The translations under genes and the position numbers were made by a program. 64,000 bases of DNA from Candidatus Bathyarchaeia archaeon. GTDB taxonomy: Archaea; Thermoproteota; Bathyarchaeia; Bathyarchaeales; DTEX01. The notes under the pieces were generated by a model, which saw only the letters and a program-made list of their open reading frames with translations, ran no database searches and was not told the DNA's origin. The stretch spans positions 1-64,000 of the forward strand of contig JAVZNR010000006.1 of assembly GCA_038882715.1 (NCBI GenBank), read 5' to 3'. Numbering within the stretch: the first letter of the stretch is position 1; the number at the start of each line of letters is the position of its first letter. Shown piece by piece: positions 43,282-53,545 of this stretch.

Positions 43282-43543
43282 AAAGTTTCACCTAAAACAA
43301 TGAAAATAAACATTACCCTAATAACATTTACCTCTCATTACCACTTTCAACTTTCTTACAGGGATAACGCCACTTTTCCGAGTTGAGAGAACTGTTTTCC
43401 CATGGTTTATGTGGGGATTAAGCACAAGAGGATCTCTCCCATATCAATAATGCTTGAATCCCCTTTGCTCAACCATGATTTCCTCTAAGCACTAGGAGTG
43501 ATTTTCTAAATAATTTTCGCTTGAATTTAAAGTCTATGCTAAT

Positions 43544-43885
43544 CTATTTTATTGTTTCTACTATAGCTGGCTTTTGCATCTTAGCTTTTTCTTTTTCCGC
43601 TATTTGTAGGGAGAGTTGCCTCTCATACTCAATGAGCATTTTTATGATTGGGTTCTCAAGGTTGACCTTATATAAGGTGGCGCGTCCAATTTTTCTTGAT
43701 GCTACGACTAGGCCGAGCTCCTCTAAATCTTTAAAGTACTTATAAAATGTAAGCTTGCTCATTCCTAGGGCTTCCACTATTTCCTTCTTGGTGAAGTCGT
43801 TTAGCTTAAAGTCTAATAGGTAGTCTAGGATCCTAAGCTTTGGTGAGTTGCCTAAGGCTTTGATTAAGAGCGATTCACACTCCAT
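43544..43885 (-). CDS. Winged-helix transcriptional regulator
   Basis: A 113-residue protein. Residues ~12-75 form a winged helix: LRILDYLLDFK, FTKKEIVEALGMSKLTFYKYFKDLEELGLV, then the wing RKIGRATLYKV. The C-terminal helix (IIKMLIEYERQLSLQIAEKEK) probably dimerises. Similar regulators are common on archaeal plasmids and viruses. It is divergent from the 91-residue gene at 43959 across ~70 bp, so it may control both. Confidence 0.7.
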   Translation of the reverse strand: MECESLLIKALGNSPKLRILDYLLDFKLNDFTKKEIVEALGMSKLTFYKYFKDLEELGLVVASRKIGRATLYKVNLENPIIKMLIEYERQLSLQIAEKEKAKMQKPAIVETIK

Positions 43886-43958
43886 TTTTTATCAAGTTAT
43901 ATCCTGTGAGTAAAGGCATATATAGTTAACTGTCAAAAGGTATCATTAGTGTACCTAT

Positions 43959-44234
43959 ATGAGAAGAGATTACTCTGACCACGAAGTTAAAGCTTTGATT
44001 TTAGATTGGCTGGTAAGGCATGGGAGGTGGGGTTCCCACTACTTCCCCATTGATACGCTTGTCAATAAACTTTCCCATGCTGTCAAAAACAACGGAAAGA
44101 GGATAAGAAAGTTTGTAAGAGAGCTCGTCAAAGAGAACTACCTACTACTTCATAAGGGAGGAGAAACCGTATCCTTAAACCCGCATAAAAACATAGATAT
44201 TCTAGAATACATTAAAAAAGTTTTAAAAGTTTAA
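43959..44234 (+). CDS. Small winged-helix-like protein
   Basis: A 91-residue basic protein: YSDHEVKALILDWLVRHGRWGSHYFPIDTLVNKL, then VRELVKENYLLLHKGGETVSLNP, which fits a winged helix with wing and final strand. It may bind DNA and help replicate or regulate the element. I do not recognise a named family. It is divergent from the regulator at 43885. Confidence 0.55.
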   Translation: MRRDYSDHEVKALILDWLVRHGRWGSHYFPIDTLVNKLSHAVKNNGKRIRKFVRELVKENYLLLHKGGETVSLNPHKNIDILEYIKKVLKV

Positions 44235-44405
44235 TTGAATAGGATAAGGATAAACCTGGTTGTGATATTTTTCAGAGTCACTTTGGTTATATTGCTGACG
44301 GGGCATGTTAGGCATAGATTGCTACATTAAAAGGAGAGGTGGAGGCTATTAGTACCTTTGTTTTTGGAAGCCAAGAATAGGGGAATGTGCATGTAAAGCA
44401 TTTGT

Positions 44406-44879
44406 TTGCAATTCTGGAAATTGCGGAAAAGTTTTTCAAGTGGAGAGCTTTGGAAAGCATTCAGATGTGTTTATGACAACTCGTGGAAATGGGTTGAAAG
44501 TTCTCCCAATAATCAAGTACCAACAAACTTTTGTTGCTCTGATGCTGATTGCACCGCATATAAATGCGACACTACTAACTACAGGTGTAAACAATCATGT
44601 ATTAGTGATGCTGATTGTCAACCTGGTTATTACTGTTATTGCTATGTTTGCAGTTCTACTTTTACTTCAGCGGGCTGTGCAGCTGGTAAATGTTGTAATA
44701 GAGGTTATGGTGGAACTGGTATAGGAAGTTGCGTGGATGCTGGAAGTATCACTTCAGATAAAAAATATCTTTGCGATCCCCCAGAATGGGGAAGCAACGA
44801 GCTCAATCAAAAAAACCTAAGCAACAATACTATTTTTGATTTAATTTTCAATTTCTTCTTTCATTTCTTCCAGAGATAA
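44406..44879 (+). pseudogene. Cysteine-rich SDADC-repeat protein, probably truncated
   Basis: The frame contains two repeats of the type CCSDADCTAYKC and SCISDADCQPGYYC followed by more Cys (CAAGKCCNRG), a disulfide-rich pattern frequent in secreted proteins of DPANN and some TACK archaea. No signal peptide precedes it at the TTG start. Further Cys-rich sequence (GECACKAFVCNSGNCG) lies in another frame at about 44380-44430, suggesting a frameshift within a once longer gene. Its end overlaps the convergent gene at 44861 by 19 bases. Confidence 0.45.
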
Positions 44880-45868
44880 ATCTTCTTGGCTTGAGTTTCA
44901 GGAATCATAATATTTGGCCTTATAACTTGGTAAATTTCCGCATGCGCCAAGTAAGGCTCTACATTGGGATGTTGAGCCCCTTCTTCCAAATCTTTTTCCA
45001 AGCCATCAACACAACTGAATAAACAGAAAATGTTGCCATAACCAATTACAACATTCCCATATTCACCACTTTTTAAAGCATTCACTATATTGTCAGGAAG
45101 CGATGTTGCACCTTCCCAACCCCATGCTGTTTTTCCTTTATCTCCTATGTAATGAGCAGACTCAAAAGCAGGATGAGTGTAAGGCACTCCAAAAGCTTTA
45201 AACAAGAGCGGGAAAGCATACCTTTCACCTTCAAGTTCAGGCTCAGGAAATTCTCCAATCGCATGCAAATACCTTCCATAAGCATATATAACTCTAATCA
45301 AATCCCATTTGTCCCAAGTCCTGTTTAAAAACTCATCAATTGTTCCTGGCTGGCAAAAAGGCCATTTTCCGCTGAATTGCTTAACAGCATTTCTTAAGCC
45401 GTGTATTGCCCTGTCTTGAAGAAACATTTGAAAGCGTCCTCTCACTTCATCATATCCAAAGTAAGGATTTATTATTGGATTTTTGTGAACTTCTAATACT
45501 TCTTTATACCTTCTGTCCAAATCTTGAACGAAAAGCTTAGTCCCGTTTATTCCATAAACATATTTGTTGGTTTCTTTGTCGTAAGCTATGGCTGGCAAAG
45601 TTGCCAAATAAATCAAAGCAACGCTTCTGTTTGTTTTGTCTGAGATGTAATCTTTAAGCAAGTTAGAATCATGATAAGGAAATATTACACCAATCCCATC
45701 TCTTTCTAGCTTTGCTGGCAAATGTTTTTCTTCTCTAGTACCAGGTTTAATCCATTCAGCGTTTGGGCCGCATGGACTGTCAAAAATATCATAAGCTACT
45801 TCTTGAACCATCCTGTTTATCCATTCATACTTTTGAGGTTGAGGCAAAATTTCTGGCCTTTCTTTCAA
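44861..45868 (-). CDS. Unrecognised 335-residue protein
   Basis: A soluble protein with no signal peptide or membrane segment. Notable stretches are DIFDSPCGPNAEWIKPGTREE, NPYFGYDEVRGRFQMFLQDRAIHGLRNAV and TAWGWEGATSLPDNI. Composition and frame length argue it is real, but I cannot name a family. The TTG start at 45868 overlaps the stop of the upstream regulator-like gene and lies within a 12-bp perfect hairpin, so its translation may be controlled. The regulator upstream is frameshifted. Confidence 0.6.
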   Translation of the reverse strand: MKERPEILPQPQKYEWINRMVQEVAYDIFDSPCGPNAEWIKPGTREEKHLPAKLERDGIGVIFPYHDSNLLKDYISDKTNRSVALIYLATLPAIAYDKETNKYVYGINGTKLFVQDLDRRYKEVLEVHKNPIINPYFGYDEVRGRFQMFLQDRAIHGLRNAVKQFSGKWPFCQPGTIDEFLNRTWDKWDLIRVIYAYGRYLHAIGEFPEPELEGERYAFPLLFKAFGVPYTHPAFESAHYIGDKGKTAWGWEGATSLPDNIVNALKSGEYGNVVIGYGNIFCLFSCVDGLEKDLEEGAQHPNVEPYLAHAEIYQVIRPNIMIPETQAKKIYLWKK

Positions 45869-46255
45869 AAGAATCTTTGGGAAAGATTCTTTTTGAATAA
45901 ACCTCTAGATAAACCCTTCAAAATTTTAATGAATTGCTTCAGGGCTCTGCTCTCATCATTTATAACATAAACTTTCTTGAAGACTTTGGTGAACCTTCTA
46001 AGCTTAATTTCGCCCTTAGAATCAACCAGATTATTGCTAACAACTCCTTTAATCAAATCGCTCTTAAGAAAACCTTTCTCCTCAAGAGTACTCAGCCTTT
46101 TCCTTACAGCACTGTAGCATAACTCTTGATTGAAAACTCTTTTAAGATCCCTGTGATAGTCTGATATACTTGGCTCTAACCCCCCTAAACTTTGCTCTCA
46201 AAGCTAAAAGAATAAAGGGCTTATCCCTCCAATTCAAAGCATTCTCTATCTTCAT
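45865..46255 (-). pseudogene. Winged-helix-like regulator broken by a frameshift
   Basis: The first part (MKIENALNWRDKPFILLALRAKFRG) and the second (PSISDYHRDLKRVFNQE, then AVRKRLSTLEEKGFL, the recognition-helix and wing pattern) are in different frames joined at a run of six Cs on the plus strand (46180-46185). Removing one base restores a continuous ~130-residue protein ending SQRFF. It would be the first gene of an operon with the 335-residue protein. It may be a pseudogene or a homopolymer error. Confidence 0.55.
45867..45893. promoter_or_regulatory. Perfect 12-bp hairpin covering the start of the 335-residue gene
   Basis: AAAAGAATCTTT-GGG-AAAGATTCTTTT is a perfect inverted repeat with a 3-base spacer. 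On the minus strand it encodes the last codons of the regulator and includes the TTG start of the next gene, so it could occlude initiation, terminate upstream transcription or be a DNA-binding palindrome. Confidence 0.5.
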
Positions 46256-46561
46256 GAAATCACTTAGAAAAAGAAGTTGAGACGTTAAGATTTTGTTTAT
46301 CGATTAATAAAATTTCCGTAATCCGTAATTGGAGAGAAGGCTCATTAGCAGACATATTCCGGGTTTCACCCTGCTCCTTACCTCAACCCATTAACATTTT
46401 TAAAAGATTCTCTTAAACATGAATTTAAGATCCTTATAAAGTTCTTCGTCATCAAAACTCTTCCATGTGTTTAAAAAGAAGAGGTAAACGAATGGGTTTA
46501 CTGGTGCGCAGAAATTCCGTCAGTGCCAAAGAGCCTTTTATAGCTAGAGTGGAATGCGGAG
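46256..46561. other. 306-bp non-coding stretch between divergent genes
   Basis: No gene is supportable. It should contain promoters for the broken regulator (minus) and the giant surface protein (plus). The A/T-rich stretch around 46395-46440 has TATA-like sequences (TTTTTAAAAG, CTTATAAAG). No repeat of note was seen. Confidence 0.4.
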
Positions 46562-49500
46562 TTGAATCGAGTAGCCCTCGCTTTGGGTTTAATCATTCTG
46601 GTATTCTTTCAGGTTTTAACCTCTATGCTAGTTCAAGCGCTGGATTACGCTTGGAAAGATAATTTCAGTTACCAAAATCTGAATGAATCGCAGTCGGCAG
46701 AAGGTAGTGCAAACCGAAACGTACCGATTGCTATCATCTATGAAAACCCAAAATCGATGCATGCTAACTTGAAGATTCTCGGTATTAAATATGATGCATA
46801 TGATAGAAGCAATTTAACTAACTTAAATATAGAAAACTACTCCATTATTCTCATCGATTATAATGTGGGAATTAGAGGCCAAGGTATTCAACCGTCCTTC
46901 GATATTACTGACTGGATACAAATCAATAAAGATGAGCTTATTAAATGGATTCACGAGGGGGGTCACTAATAGACTTCTCATCTGGAGAAGGCTTTGTCTT
47001 ATTCGACTTAGTTGTGCAAGATGCACACAAAGAGGAAAACCTTAAGTGGATTAAAGAGGAAGACGCATTATTCCGGTCGCCAAACATATTCAAAAATGAT
47101 AATTTCACGTTCATAATGTTTGCTGATGCCTATGTAATCGGTGGAGTAGACCTGAGTTCTTTTAATGTCATGGCAAATGGAACAGAGGGAGCTGTTATTC
47201 TCACTAGAAACATTGGCGATGGTAAAGTTTTACTTTGCACAATTGCACAGCATAGATCTATTTTTAGGCGAGGGTTCCTTGAAAACATCCTTTATTGGGC
47301 GGCCAAAGGCTCGGTTAGGAATGTGCCCTTCACAACACAAGAGCTTACTACAAAATATTTCAGGCTTATATACCCATCTTTCGCCCAATCCATCCCGGCG
47401 TTAAAGGAGACGTTAGATGTTATCTATGAGAGGCTTATATGGGTTGCAGGTCGCAAACCTTTTGATGGTGAAAGAATCACTCTAGACTTTACTAAAGATT
47501 TAGATTGGGATATGAAGATCTGGGCGGCTGGCATAGCTGGGAATCCAATTTATATTGATGTGTGGCAACTTCCTGAAGTGTTAGGAAACGACAGAGTTCT
47601 GAGTAGCATTATATACCATGAATTAGGGCACGTCATATTCGGTTGGGCAGACTTCCTTAAAGGTCCCTTCGGCGAAGCGTTCGCAGACATCGGCAAGTAC
47701 TATGCTTTTGATATTCTTGGACTAAGGGAATGGTATAGCTTTGATGAGCAAATAGTCAAAAACGAATTGAAAAAATATGTTGAACAAGGCACAAAATTTA
47801 CTGAGTTGACGAGTAGTGTAGTATCAGGTATTTTCTTAACACTTAAGGATCGGTATGGATGGAATATATTTAAATACTATTTTAAAATCGTAAATTCTTC
47901 CTCAATTAACTACGAGAAATTTCCTTACAATGAAAGGCTCAGCATATTCATATATTATCTAAGCGTATCTGCAGGACACGATTTAGTACCGACATTTAAA
48001 AATTGGGGCTTTCCCATAAGTTACTATTTCTCATTACCCACAATTAATGTGACTTCTATCTTTGCAATTGGAATACCAGGACCTTTATTAGCTTTAAATG
48101 TAGAGTCAGTCCCCATGGTTGCAGGAGACGATGACACGACACCAATCCCCTCGGTTGTCGCCATAGCATCTACTAAGGGTCAAGGGCGCATTATAGCCTT
48201 AGGACATGAAGGCTTCTTAACCAATGAAGCATTAGACCTCTTTGATAATAGAGAGTTTGGCAACAATTTAATAGACTGGTTAGACAAGCTGAATAAAAAG
48301 AAGGTTTTAGTCACGATGGGACATCGCGAAGTGTATGGTGGTGATAACTTCGATAACTTCAAAAGGGAACTAGAGAAACGTGGGTATATTGTCACAAGAT
48401 TCTACGGAGAACTTACTACATCTGTCCTTACTGATGTAAGCATTGTTTTAATTGGTAATGCTTGGGGCGGTTTCTCTAAATTGGAAATCGATGCCTTAGA
48501 AAATTTTGTCGTTAATGGTGGTGGACTCCTTCTTATGGGATTAGGCTGGTCATGGAAGTCTCACAATCAAGGAAAAACTCTTGATGAATATCCAATGAAT
48601 AGAATTGGAGAGATCTTTGGCATTCGGTGGATAGATGGCTATGTTTACGATCCTACAAATAGTTATAATGGATACCCTGTATTCCATACTTTTTATCCTA
48701 ATATTGAGCTGCAAACATTCTCTTCAGTATTTTCATTTATTGAAAACGTTACAGGGGCTCATCCGAATGATCTTCCTTCCCTTCTACAAGATGATGTTAT
48801 TATTCGTAATAAGTACATTAAAGCGCATCTGTTTCTCGCCACAGCTACAATAGAATTAAGTAATTCAAGTATACTGCGAAATGAAATATATAGCTTTTAC
48901 AAGAATCTAATTAACTCTAACCCTCAATATTTCAAGAAATCTGTAGTCTATAATAAAGATGCTCAAAGCGTGATAGCTTGGGTTCGTGAACGAATATATC
49001 GGAGTTTTGTTGATGCATTACCACTAACTTCTGATAGGAAAGAGGAGATAGCTTCCACTATTGGGCTTACAGGGCGGTACTTAGACATTTGGAACGAATT
49101 CTCCGTGTTGCTTTTAGATAACTCTTATCTAAGTCAAAGACAGTTGGACTTTATATATAATTACCTTAGTTCAATTTCGAGAAAACTTCATAATCTTCGA
49201 TCGATCTCCGTGGTGGATAACCTCGGCAAGCCTCCACCCTTTACCTTTGGAATCGACTATGTTTCATTATCTGGTAAGGATGGTAGCATTAACATCTTTG
49301 GACTTGATATAGGCATAATGCAGGAAAATGCATTCCCAAATGATGTTCCGCCAAAATATACAGATGTATTTTGTCTCGTAGTGGTTCATGAAATAAACCA
49401 TGTTGTAGATAGCTATTACATCTCTCACGATGAATTTCTCAGAAACAGAAAGTATGAGCTCATAAAGCGAGCTGGAGACAACTCTATGAACTACCTAAGA

Positions 49501-50880
49501 AGCATGTTTCCTGGCGGCTTCTTCGTAACATATCCCCAAGAGTTCTTTGCTTCAATAGCGAACCAGTGGTTCTCTGATACTGTCTTAACACTAAAGTTGG
49601 CATTAGCTCGATTCGATAAAGGTTACAGGGAACCATTAAACCAATTCCTATTTTTTGCAGAAGTGTATTCCATGGGTGGCAGTATGGCTCCCTTCTATAC
49701 TATTGATACGAAGGGGAACATCGTGAAAAGGGAGGTACCAATTGTTAGAGATGAAAATGGACGTATCATAGCAATAGTAGATAATGGAACTATGTACAGC
49801 TTTACCCTCGATGAACAGGGAAACGTAATTTCCTACTATATTGGCAAACCTATATTCACAGTCACCTTTGATCTTGAGCCCAGGATATATGGACTTACTA
49901 TTGATGGCATACAGTATGAGGCCGAGAACCTACCTTTACATTTTAACTGGTTATATGGGTCTAAGCATTTAATCGAGATCCCTACCATAATTCAGACCCA
50001 GCCCAAAATCCGTTACGTCTTTAAAGGATGGAATGATGGAGAAACCTCTGAGAAAAAAATAGTAATTGTATCATCTTCAACCTCTTTTATTGCAAAATAT
50101 GAAGTAGAATATTTGGTCTCGATATCATCGCCTTATGGCACTTCTTCAGGAGGTGGTTGGTATAAAGCAGGAACAAATGCAACACTCTCGATTAGCCCGA
50201 CTATAATAGATTTTGGGAATAAGACAAGGCTTATCTTTGAACGTTGGACGGGAGATTTAACATCCGAAAATACATCTCTTACAGTTGAAATCAAATCTCC
50301 TATCGCTCTAAACGCTAACTGGAAAACTCAGTATTATCTCAATATCGTATCTCCATATGAGAAGACCATCAGTTCAGGATGATATGATAAGGGCTTAACA
50401 ATTGTAGTAACTGTAAGTTACTTGGTTGAAGTGGCGCAGCAATTAAGATATATGGTTGACTCCTACATACTCGATGGGAAAGCTGTAAAAATACCACGAG
50501 CTGAATCTGGAACTTACTCTTTAACCGTAACTATGAATGCTCCTCACACAATAACTTTTAACTATACTATTCAATACTACTTAACTGTTAAATCTGAATA
50601 TGGTAACCCTCAAGGTGAAGGATGGTATGATGCTAACTCAAAAGCAACCTTCTCGGTCTCACCAACGGCCATAGGTTTTCTTATCCAACAAGTATTTACT
50701 GGATGGAGCGGGGATTCAACAGCAACTTCTCCCTCTGCCACCATTGTAATGAATGGTCCAAAGATTGTTATAGCAAACTGGAAGACAGACTATACTCAAC
50801 TTTACGTGACCATAATTGGAATTGTAGTTATGGGAACCATTTCCTTCATCGCGTTAAAACGAAGAAAGAGGGTTAAATAG
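46562..50880 (+). pseudogene. Giant secreted, membrane-anchored metallopeptidase with two HExxH sites, interrupted twice
   Basis: Reading through one frameshift and one stop gives ~1440 residues. The N-terminus has a signal-anchor (LALGLIILVFFQVLTSMLV). Two glutamine-amidotransferase-like segments (near 46.73 and 48.29 kb) alternate with two zinc-peptidase-like segments: HELGH at ~47618 with GEAFAD downstream, and HEINH at ~49387 with PQEFFASIANQWF downstream. The C-terminus has InlB-type repeats and a final helix with RRKRVK. A G6 run at 46957-46962 breaks the frame (seven Gs would restore it), and TGA at 50380 replaces the Trp of the repeated GWY motif. It may be M60/gluzincin-like. Confidence 0.65.
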
Positions 50881-50976
50881 GCAAAAGGCTTAATCATTTT
50901 TAAGACTTTCTTATCGGAATTATCGGCAATCTACACACTCGCAACCCATTTAGCTTCTTCAAGAAAAATTTAAACC

Positions 50977-51935
50977 ATGAACTCTCAAATTCTCATCAAC
51001 TCAGAAGTGCTTAGTCGATCCTACTTACCAGAAAAATCTTGCATAGAGAAAAGGAAAAGGTAGAATTAACAAATAATCTTAAAAATTTCATAAATACTTT
51101 TATTTGTGGACCCTGCGGTTCTGGAAAAACAACTTTAGTTAAGCACGTAATACATAATCTTAACAAGAAAGTAAGTGTTGCATATGTGGATTGCTCTATA
51201 TTCCAAACTACTTACAGTATACTAAAGGAGATTCTTCCAAGAAGTGAGTTCGTTCTTTATAGAAGCAACTATGAGCTAATCAAAGAACTCTTGAAATACG
51301 CTAAGGAAAGAAAGTTTGCTGTTTGCTTCGATAACTTTGAAAAATTGAAGGAAAAAGATCTAATCGCAAGGCTAATGAGCCTAAACCTTTGTGTTATTTT
51401 GATTTCAGATAATGAAGAGAACATTTCTCTCTTAAGTGAAAGCGTTAGGTCAAACATCCCAAGCATCATAAGACTTCAAGCTTATACAACTGAGCAAAGC
51501 TTCGATATTCTTAAAGATAGAGCAGAGAAAGCGTTAGCCAAGGGGAGCTATACAGATGCAGTAATTAAGAAAATTGCTGAGAAAATTAAGGGTAATCTCG
51601 CTTTAGGAATCAACACGTTAAAAGTTTCCGCTCTAAAAGCTGAAAGCGAAAACAAGAATGCGATAGAAGAATCTGATGTTCAAATCAATAATGATTGCCC
51701 AATAAAGTTAAATCAGGATGAGAAAGTCCTTTTGAAAATCTTAGAAGAGCGGAAGAGCTTACCAGCGAGTAGATTATACGACTTCTACATTCAGAGTACA
51801 AGACATCCGAAAAGTGAGAGGTCTTTCAGAAATTACATGGAGAGCTTATGTTCAAAAAATTTAGTCAGAGCGATTGGGGAGAAGAAGGGAAGGATCTACG
51901 AAATCGTTGGTGTTAATGTTAAGAGTAATGCTTGA
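50977..51935 (+). pseudogene. Orc1/Cdc6-like ATPase, frameshifted near its N-terminus
   Basis: From TTG 51039 a 298-residue AAA+ protein can be read: CGPCGSGKTTLVK is Walker A and FAVCFDNFEKL is a Walker B with Asn in place of the catalytic Glu; a C-terminal winged helix ends the protein. The natural N-terminus (MNSQILINSEVLSRSYLPEK, from ATG 50977) lies in another frame and joins if one A is added to the run at 51032-51036, giving the family's YLPEKxxHRE motif. It resembles element-borne Orc1/Cdc6 paralogues and the intact gene at 54652. Confidence 0.65.
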
Positions 51936-52155
51936 ATGTAAGAATGTGAGAAGTGAAAAAGTTGCGAAGTATCTAGCTAAGCTTACTGATGGCTTTAGCC
52001 TTTGGATGCATGATAATTCTGTTTACGCTTTGTTCGATGTTAATTCATTGATTGAGTTAAAGGAGATAGGTAAAAGGTTGAAGCGTATTAGAGGCGTTGA
52101 GTTTAGGTTCATTAAGATAAGGAGTTTACAAAATTCTGAGGCTTTAGGTGTTTGA
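51916..52155 (+). CDS. Small basic protein (about 79 aa)
   Basis: The frame opens MLRVMLECKNVRSEKVAKYL and ends RSLQNSEALGV; it is basic and has a mixed alpha/beta pattern (SVYALFDVNSLIELKEIGKRLKR). It overlaps the end of the Orc1/Cdc6-like gene by 20 bases and precedes the recombinase. ATG 51916 or 51928 may start it. No family is recognised; it could be a recombination accessory protein. Confidence 0.45.
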   Translation: MLRVMLECKNVRSEKVAKYLAKLTDGFSLWMHDNSVYALFDVNSLIELKEIGKRLKRIRGVEFRFIKIRSLQNSEALGV

Positions 52156-52264
52156 ATTGGATGTAAACTTAGCGCAGAGAATATCCAGAATTTGTGAGTT
52201 GCTTAAGCAAGGTTACAAAGAATTGGAAGAAGCGAAAAGGGACGGGAAAGAAGCTATTCCCTAA
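52148..52264 (+). CDS. Possible 38-residue helical protein before the recombinase
   Basis: A GTG-started frame encoding MFELDVNLAQRISRICELLK and a charged helical tail ending KEAIP. It overlaps the stop of the preceding gene, consistent with coupled translation. Short helical proteins often sit next to integrases, but coding status is uncertain. Confidence 0.3.
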   Translation: MFELDVNLAQRISRICELLKQGYKELEEAKRDGKEAIP

Positions 52265-52270
52265 ATTCTT

Positions 52271-52321
52271 AACTATCGATTATTAACCCAGACGGGGCAT
52301 TTAACTGATAGTTATATAAAT
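52271..52321 (+). promoter_or_regulatory. Promoter and inverted repeat before recombinase 1
   Basis: AACTATC (52271-52277) and GATAGTT (52307-52313) form perfect 7-bp arms. The right arm merges into the TATA-like AGTTATATAAAT (52310-52321), whose distance to the GTG start at 52343 predicts a leaderless or nearly leaderless transcript. A protein bound to the repeat would block TATA access. Confidence 0.45.
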
Positions 52322-52342
52322 GGGGATTAGCTAATTTTAATA

Positions 52343-53545
52343 GTGGTTGACACAATTCATAATTTCTCAAAGCAGCTGGAAAGATTAGAATTAAGGTTAA
52401 GCAAGCAAGAAAGCTTGAGCAAGAGAAATAGGAAGATGCTTCAAGATTTCGCTAGCTTTTTGATAGCTTCTGGCATATCAAAAGGGAGGGTTGCAAAATA
52501 TCTCAGCCATCTTCTTAGCATATCAAAGCTTCTCAATAAAGACTTGGATAAGATTGAAAAAGAAGAGTTGATAAAGGTTGTTGGTGAAATAGAAGGAAGT
52601 GAAAAATATACGGCTTGGACTAAGCATGATTACAAAGTAACTTTAAAGAAGTTTTATAAGTGGCTGTTGGGAGAGCAGGAAGGAAGAAATTTTACAGATT
52701 GGTTTAAAGTAACAGTTAAAAATAATAACAAAACGCTGCCTGAGGAACTTTTAACACCAAGCGATATTGAGAAGCTAGCTTCAGCTTCCACCAATTTGAG
52801 GGATAAAGCCTTTGTTTTAGCTTTATATGAGTCTGGAGCTAGAATCGGCGAATTCCTGCCGATAAAAATCAAGCAGATAGAGTTTGATAAGCATGGTGCT
52901 CTACTAACTCTTCATGGGAAAACTGGCTCTAGGAAGATTAGGCTGATAACTTCTGTCCCAGCTTTAATTCAATGGCTTGACTCACATCCATATAAAAGCG
53001 ATAAAGAAGCGTTTGTTTGGATTAAGATGAAGTTTAATGATGGAAATGAAATGATAACTTATGCTGAAGCATGCAAGATTTTAAGGGAACTTGCTAAAAA
53101 AGCAAATTTGAATAAGCCTGTTAATCCGCATCATTTTCGCCACTCAAGAGCTACTGAGCTGGCTAAGCATTTGACTGAAGCTCAACTTTGCGAATACATG
53201 GGGTGGGTTCAAGGAAGTGATGAAGCCTCAACTTACGTTCATTTAAGCCAAAGAGATATAGAGTCAGCGATACTGAAAATGCATGGGATTAAGGTTGAAG
53301 AAGAGAGGGAAGTAGAGTTTAAACCCATAGTCTGCCCAAGATGTAGGAGAGAAAACTCTCCAGGCAGCAAGTTTTGCTCTTTATGTGGATTAGCCTTAGA
53401 CTTAAAGACTGCAATTGAGCTTGACTCTAAGATGGAGGTTATAACAGATTTGTTCGTGGAAATGCTTGAAGACCCTAAAAGCAGGAGGGTGATAATTAAG
53501 GAAGCGTTGAGAAAAGGGTTAAAGGATAAGCTAAAGGGACTATAA
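52343..53545 (+). CDS. Tyrosine recombinase/integrase 1 with C-terminal zinc ribbon
   Basis: A 400-residue archaeal integrase. The N-terminal core-binding domain (DFASFLIASGISKGRVAKYL) leads to a catalytic domain with Arg I in ESGARIGEFLPI, the His-x-x-Arg box in HHFRHSRATEL and the nucleophile in STYVHLS. Residues ~330-355 form a zinc ribbon (CPRCRRENSPGSKFCSLCG), an add-on seen in archaeal XerA-like and plasmid integrases. The GTG start is preceded by a leaderless-type promoter. It borders the left side of the defence cargo. Confidence 0.88.
   Translation: MVDTIHNFSKQLERLELRLSKQESLSKRNRKMLQDFASFLIASGISKGRVAKYLSHLLSISKLLNKDLDKIEKEELIKVVGEIEGSEKYTAWTKHDYKVTLKKFYKWLLGEQEGRNFTDWFKVTVKNNNKTLPEELLTPSDIEKLASASTNLRDKAFVLALYESGARIGEFLPIKIKQIEFDKHGALLTLHGKTGSRKIRLITSVPALIQWLDSHPYKSDKEAFVWIKMKFNDGNEMITYAEACKILRELAKKANLNKPVNPHHFRHSRATELAKHLTEAQLCEYMGWVQGSDEASTYVHLSQRDIESAILKMHGIKVEEEREVEFKPIVCPRCRRENSPGSKFCSLCGLALDLKTAIELDSKMEVITDLFVEMLEDPKSRRVIIKEALRKGLKDKLKGL

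Noticed and set aside
50380-50382. TGA read as selenocysteine
   Set aside because: The position corresponds to Trp in sister repeats, not Cys, and no hairpin of SECIS type was recognised.
44297-52300. Decamer GACGGGGCAT present at 44297 and 52291
   Set aside because: A 10-bp match is expected by chance in 64 kb, and nothing else is shared around the two copies.
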